DNA of 18,239 nucleotides, from positions 1-18,239 of the forward strand of contig JAFXHP010000031.1 in NCBI GenBank assembly GCA_017536285.1, given 5' to 3'. This stretch comes from Clostridia bacterium (GTDB lineage: Bacteria; Bacillota_A; Clostridia; UMGS1883; HGM11501). Below are positions 15,105 to 18,239 of the stretch, piece after piece. The position numbers and the translations under genes were made by a program. The notes beneath the pieces were generated by a model. The model was not told the origin of the DNA. It ran no database searches and saw nothing but the letters and a program-made list of their open reading frames with translations. Each line of letters begins with the position of its first letter. Position 1 is the first letter of the stretch.

Positions 15105-15113
15105 ATTAAGCAA
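15105..15113. promoter_or_regulatory. Second, inverted copy of the operator half-site
   Basis: ATTAAGCAA here is the exact reverse complement of TTGCTTAAT at 15034-15042. It falls in the regulator leader, about 63 nt from the main site. It may be an auxiliary site for the same regulator or for its AraC domain. Confidence 0.4.
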
Positions 15114-15141
15114 ATAAAATTTCCAAAAAGGAGAAAGCGAT

Positions 15142-15843
15142 ATGTCATTTAATCTCCCCCACGATCACGGAAAAAGCGGAAATATCGCCAAAATACATTC
15201 CGAACTTTCCGATAGCAGTAAATTCATTTCCTCATCGGAGATTTTCAAGATTCTGTCAGACTCTTCCCGCCTTAAAATTCTATGGCTTTTATTTCATCGT
15301 GAAGAATGTGTGATAAATATATCTGCCTTAACTTCTATGTCCAGCCCTGCCGTTTCCCATCATCTTGTAATACTGAAAAAGGCGGGACTTATTGAAAGCC
15401 ACCGGCACGGAAAAGAAGTTTATTATAAAGCAGCCGATACGGAAATAAGCCGCTCTCTTCATAAGATTACGGAAAAGATGCTTAAAACAACCTGCCCCTC
15501 TGAAAAAGCTTTATCCGAAAAATCACCTGTGGAAATAGCAGAAGATGTTCACGAATATCTTATTAAGCATCTCAACGAACGCATTACTATTGAAACCCTT
15601 TCAAAAATTTTCCTGATAAACCAAACCACGCTTAAAGAAACATTCAAGAATGTTTACGGAACGTCTCTGGCATCACACATAAACATTCACCGCATGGAAA
15701 AAGCCGAATTGCTTATGAAAGATGATAACAAAAGCATTATGGACATCGCTCTGGCTGTGGGATTTTCAAGTCAAAGCCGCTTTTCCGAAGCATTCAAGAA
15801 ACACTTCGGGGCCTCTCCTGCGGAATATCGCAAAAAACATTGA
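15142..15843 (+). CDS. ArsR-AraC fusion transcription regulator
   Basis: A 233-residue cytoplasmic regulator with two DNA-binding domains. Residues about 31-113 form an ArsR/SmtB winged helix (EIFKILSDSSRLKILWLL, recognition helix SSPAVSHHLVILKKAGLI, wing HRHGKEVYYKA). Residues about 130-232 form an AraC-type double helix-turn-helix (ITIETLSKIFLINQTTLKETF, then IMDIALAVGFSSQSRFSEAFKKHFGASPAEYR). Of the known sensor sites, the alpha-3 Cys pair of CadC is reduced to one (C56), and the alpha-5 site of SmtB keeps only the Asp (D99). HDH at 7-9 and C118 might contribute ligands, so the inducer is uncertain. The start has AAGGAG 8 nt upstream. The gene is divergent from the HMA/ATPase operon with shared operators, the normal arrangement of a metal-efflux repressor and its target. 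The AraC part could add activation or dimer-bridging across separated sites; that is inference. Confidence 0.9.
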   Translation: MSFNLPHDHGKSGNIAKIHSELSDSSKFISSSEIFKILSDSSRLKILWLLFHREECVINISALTSMSSPAVSHHLVILKKAGLIESHRHGKEVYYKAADTEISRSLHKITEKMLKTTCPSEKALSEKSPVEIAEDVHEYLIKHLNERITIETLSKIFLINQTTLKETFKNVYGTSLASHINIHRMEKAELLMKDDNKSIMDIALAVGFSSQSRFSEAFKKHFGASPAEYRKKH

Positions 15844-15868
15844 CAACGAAATTTTTTTATGCTACCCT
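15840..15868 (+). promoter_or_regulatory. Possible promoter of the esterase gene, overlapping a stop codon
   Basis: A perfect TTGACA (15840-15845) contains the TGA stop of the regulator gene. After 17 nt comes TACCCT (15863-15868), a poor -10. If real, the esterase is transcribed separately; otherwise it is read from the regulator promoter. Confidence 0.45.
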
Positions 15869-15902
15869 AATCAGTAGTTATGTTGCAGAAAGGAGAATTT
15901 TT

Positions 15903-16931
15903 ATGAGAAATCACAACCCTAAAGTTCATTATATGCGTCTTGCAGAATCCGTCATTCCGGAAATGCGATATGACGGAAAGGAGAATTTTTTCCTTTGGCA
16001 GAAAAGAGCAAAAGATAAGCTTTCAGAGCTTTTAGGTCTTCCGTTAATTAAAAAATGTGAACCGGATTTTCTTATTGAAGACGAAAAGGAAACAGATAAC
16101 TATAAAGAAATACGCTTTTCTTTTCAGAGCGAGGATGGGTATTATCCCCTTTGCGTCATAAGAGTTCCCCACTGTATAGAAGGAAAAATAAAGCCCATGA
16201 TATGCCTTCAGGGGCATTCCACCGGAATGCATATTTCCCTCGGAATATCAAAATATCCCGGAGACGATGCTTTAATCGGACGGGATGAACAATATTTAGC
16301 AAAGTACGCTCTTGATAACGGCTACTGTCCCATATTAATGGAACAGCGCTTTATGGGTGAATGCGGAGGAACGGATAAAGGTCCCGGCTGTCATACCGAC
16401 TGGAGTGCCGAATATAAAATGTCAGTTTTATCCTACCTTGCTTTAGGAAGAACTGCCATAGGCGAAAGAGTGTGGGATGTTTCAAGATTAATTGATGTTT
16501 TAGAAGCAGAGTTCCCATTTCTTGATATGGAGAATGTTTGCCTCATGGGCCACTCAGGCGGAGGGACTGCGGCATTTTATTCAGCCTGTATGGACGAACG
16601 TATAAAGGCTGTTATGCCTTCCTGTGCTGTCTGCACATTCCGTCATTCCACAATTGGACTAAAGCACTGCCCTTGCAATTATATTCAGGGGATTGCAAGA
16701 TATTTCGATATGGGCGATCTGGCTGGATTGATTGCTCCAAGAAAACTCGTGGCCGTATCCGGTCAACTGGATTTCGGTTTTTTAATAGAAGGTGCCGAGG
16801 AATCTATGGCTATTGCTAAAAAGCTTTACGAATGTGCCGGCTGCCCGGAAAACATTGCTCACGTTGTGGGTGAACACGGACATAAATTTTATGCTGAAAA
16901 AAGTTATAAAGTCTTTAATAGTATGGTATAA
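15903..16931 (+). CDS. Alpha/beta hydrolase, acetyl-xylan-esterase-like
   Basis: A 342-residue predicted cytoplasmic serine hydrolase without signal peptide. The start at 15903 has AAAGGAG 8 nt upstream; a TTG at 15840 in the same frame is the promoter -35 and not a start. Visible parts: QGHSTGMH at about 103-110, a likely oxyanion-hole loop; nucleophile elbow GHSGG with Ser218; the segment DLAGLIAPRKLVAVSGQLD, where Asp290 is the likely acid; and GEHGH, where His325 or His327 completes the triad. The IAPRK region is typical of the acetyl-xylan esterase / dienelactone-hydrolase-like group. The substrate, probably an acylated sugar or a small ester, is not determined. It follows the ArsR-AraC regulator by 59 nt on the same strand, and its own terminator follows. 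A regulatory tie to metal is possible but not shown. Confidence 0.85.
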   Translation: MRNHNPKVHYMRLAESVIPEMRYDGKENFFLWQKRAKDKLSELLGLPLIKKCEPDFLIEDEKETDNYKEIRFSFQSEDGYYPLCVIRVPHCIEGKIKPMICLQGHSTGMHISLGISKYPGDDALIGRDEQYLAKYALDNGYCPILMEQRFMGECGGTDKGPGCHTDWSAEYKMSVLSYLALGRTAIGERVWDVSRLIDVLEAEFPFLDMENVCLMGHSGGGTAAFYSACMDERIKAVMPSCAVCTFRHSTIGLKHCPCNYIQGIARYFDMGDLAGLIAPRKLVAVSGQLDFGFLIEGAEESMAIAKKLYECAGCPENIAHVVGEHGHKFYAEKSYKVFNSMV

Positions 16932-16963
16932 AAAAGCTCTGAGCCGATGGCTCAGAGCTTTTT
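16931..16963 (+). terminator. Intrinsic terminator of the esterase gene
   Basis: AAAAAGCTCTGAGCC (16931-16945) pairs perfectly with 16949-16963, a 15-bp stem with a GAT loop ending in TTTTT. It begins at the stop codon. Between here and 17056 I see no gene or signal. Confidence 0.9.
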
Positions 16964-17056
16964 ATTAATGTGTAAGTAAAAGCATTGCCATAAACAAAAG
17001 AGCTATAACTTAAAGACTCATGTCCATAGGCACTAGATTACACATCGTTACTGACA

Positions 17057-17087
17057 AACCAAGACTCTGCTATGCAGAGTCTTGGTT
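17057..17087 (-). terminator. Hairpin after the class II aldolase gene, probable terminator
   Basis: AACCAAGACTCTGC (17057-17070) pairs perfectly with 17074-17087, a 14-bp stem with a 3-nt loop. On the minus strand only three T residues follow, so it may act mainly as a stabilising 3' end rather than an efficient terminator. It is 13 nt past the stop codon. Confidence 0.65.
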
Positions 17088-17100
17088 AATGTATCAAGCG

Positions 17101-17922
17101 TTACTTGCACGCTCCAAGGAGCTTGATTTTTTCAATTGCAAATGCCTTTACCGCTTCGCTTGCCTTTGCCATAACCACGTCAAGAGGAGCAGAGTAAGGA
17201 TCAAGTCCCTTATATGCTTCAATGAAGGAACAGCAAACGTCTGTACCGAAATTAATCTTTCTGATACCTGCATCAATTGCCGCTTTTATCTGATCGTCGG
17301 GAACACCGGAGCCGCCGTGAAGAACAAGGTGAGCCTTTGTATTTTTATGGATTTCGGCAATTCTTTCAATTGCAAGAACGGGAGCCTTGGCATACTTTCC
17401 GTGAGCTGTACCAACCATAATTGCAAGAGCGTCAACGCCTGTTTCATTAACATATCTTACAGCATCCTCTACTGTTGTGTAGGAGTCCCACACCTCGTCC
17501 TTTGTGGAGCCGATGTGACCAAGCTCACCCTCAACGCTTACAGATGCTTCTTTTGCGATATCCACGGTCTTTTTTGTTTCGGCGATATTTTCGTCTATAG
17601 GAAGTGTGGATGCATCAATCATAACGCCGGTTGCACCGTAGCGCATAGCTCTTATGCACTCGGGAAGGCCTGCACCGTGGTCAAGATGAAAGCAAACCGG
17701 GCTTTTTACATCATTCATAACGTCAAGTATAACGGGAGCCATAAACTTACCTGTACCGGTGTTAAAAAGTCTGCTGTACATCTGAATAATAACGGGAGCG
17801 CCTGTTTCCTTTACTGCATTTACAACGCCCATTAATGTTTCAAGATTGTAAACATTGAAGGCAGGAACGGCAAAACCGCCTTTTTCTGCAAGATCAAGTA
17901 TTTCTTTTAATGTATATTTCAT
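17101..17922 (-). CDS. Class II (zinc-dependent) ketose-bisphosphate aldolase
   Basis: A 273-residue cytoplasmic aldolase that cleaves a ketose (bis)phosphate to dihydroxyacetone phosphate and an aldehyde. Visible family residues: HLDHG with catalytic Asp81 and zinc ligand His82; EGELG with Glu133; GTAHG with His174 as zinc ligand; HGGSG with His202 as zinc ligand; and the phosphate-binding NFGTD at 224-228. The start at 17922 has AAGGAG 7 nt upstream; the ATG at 17949 overlaps the previous gene and has no such site. The length fits the short tagatose/fructose-bisphosphate type (GatY/KbaY/FbaA relatives). It lies 10 nt after the isomerase-like gene in one operon, so a pathway role on a less common sugar is more likely than housekeeping glycolysis. 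The exact substrate cannot be read from sequence. Confidence 0.92.
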   Translation of the reverse strand: MKYTLKEILDLAEKGGFAVPAFNVYNLETLMGVVNAVKETGAPVIIQMYSRLFNTGTGKFMAPVILDVMNDVKSPVCFHLDHGAGLPECIRAMRYGATGVMIDASTLPIDENIAETKKTVDIAKEASVSVEGELGHIGSTKDEVWDSYTTVEDAVRYVNETGVDALAIMVGTAHGKYAKAPVLAIERIAEIHKNTKAHLVLHGGSGVPDDQIKAAIDAGIRKINFGTDVCCSFIEAYKGLDPYSAPLDVVMAKASEAVKAFAIEKIKLLGACK

Positions 17923-17932
17923 TTTTTTCTCC

Positions 17933-18239
17933 TTATTCAATAACTTCAACCTTTACATCGGGGAAGTATTTCATAGTCTCAACAAGTACCTTTGTAAGGC
18001 TTCCTTCAATTTCTGTTACATGGTGGATGTAGGGACCTTCAACAAGTCTTCTCTCCCAGAGAGGAAGGTTATTGAATTTCGCCCAGAGATATGTACCGAA
18101 GGTGTAGGGACCTTCCGCGCTGTCGCACTCGCCCACGATGATGGAATAGTTTCCGTGCTCCTGATCAAGTCTTGCAACTGTGTAGTGACCTTCCTTAACC
18201 TGGAACCACTCTCTCATATTCTTTGAATAGCAGGGCTCA
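17933..18239 (-). CDS. L-fucose-isomerase-like protein, C-terminal part (5' end outside the window)
   Basis: The frame is open from the right edge to the stop at 17933 (about 101 residues visible), so this is the C-terminal end of a longer gene; the Met at 18217 is internal. The visible part is beta-rich with EGHYTVARLDQEHGNYSIIV, EGPYTFGTYLWAKF and EGPYIHHVTEIEGSL, ending KVEVIE. This resembles the C-terminal domain of L-fucose/L-arabinose isomerase-family proteins, where a late His contributes to the active site (compare IHHV). The aldolase follows 10 nt downstream, so the two probably act in one sugar-degradation route: isomerisation to a ketose, then cleavage after phosphorylation by a kinase expected outside the window. 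The family call rests on a short segment and is moderate. Confidence 0.65.
   Translation of the reverse strand, partial: EPCYSKNMREWFQVKEGHYTVARLDQEHGNYSIIVGECDSAEGPYTFGTYLWAKFNNLPLWERRLVEGPYIHHVTEIEGSLTKVLVETMKYFPDVKVEVIE

Noticed and set aside
15840..15902. TTG start that would extend the esterase by 21 residues
   Set aside because: It overlaps the regulator stop codon and a promoter-like -35, whereas the ATG at 15903 has a proper ribosome site.
16964..17056. Spacer between two hairpins, considered as a small RNA
   Set aside because: There is no promoter, no further structure and no coding potential visible; the two hairpins belong to the ends of convergent genes.

Overview
The window reads as chromosome from a low-to-moderate GC, Gram-positive, endospore-forming Clostridia-type Firmicute, probably an anaerobe. 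Four observations support this: a yabP-yabQ-divIC-yabR cluster, a large surface protein with three S-layer homology (SLH) domains, strong AGGAGG ribosome sites, and consensus sigma-A promoters with perfect-stem intrinsic terminators. I see no rRNA, tRNA, transposase, phage gene or CRISPR array.

Layout from left to right. (1) 1-466, minus: a partial unknown gene with its own promoter. (2) 739-6452, minus: a likely two-gene unit, a small Cys-rich protein followed by a very large SLH-anchored protein built of Cys/His-rich repeats. (3) 6619-7605, minus: a membrane one-component regulator with a multi-pass sensor and a LuxR-type DNA-binding domain. (4) 7692-9923, minus: a tightly coupled pair of CobW-type P-loop proteins. 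The first carries a long His-rich tandem repeat. The second is a degenerate CobW-like domain joined to a domain resembling the C-terminus of YcgQ (TIGR03943). The pair has a consensus promoter with a palindrome over its -10 box. (5) 10043-11056, minus: a secreted protein with a CBM-like module and a copper-amine-oxidase-N-like module. (6) 11202-12808, minus: yabR, divIC, yabQ and yabP, with a strong vegetative promoter placed just before divIC. (7) 12895-15004, minus: a Zn/Cd-type P1B ATPase without its own HMA domain, preceded by a free-standing HMA metallochaperone. (8) 15142-15843, plus: the divergent regulator, an ArsR domain fused to an AraC DNA-binding domain. (9) 15903-16931, plus: an acetyl-xylan-esterase-like alpha/beta hydrolase. 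(10) 17101-18239, minus: a class II aldolase behind the 3' part of a gene resembling L-fucose isomerase.

The common thread is transition-metal handling, most likely zinc. Regions 4, 7 and 8 provide intracellular metal chaperones or stores, a metal-transfer protein, an exporter and a metal-sensor-type regulator with a shared divergent operator. The zinc assignment rests on family knowledge and residue patterns; the actual metal is not proven by sequence. The most unusual architectures are the CobW/YcgQ-like fusion next to the His-rich CobW protein, and the ArsR-AraC fusion regulator.
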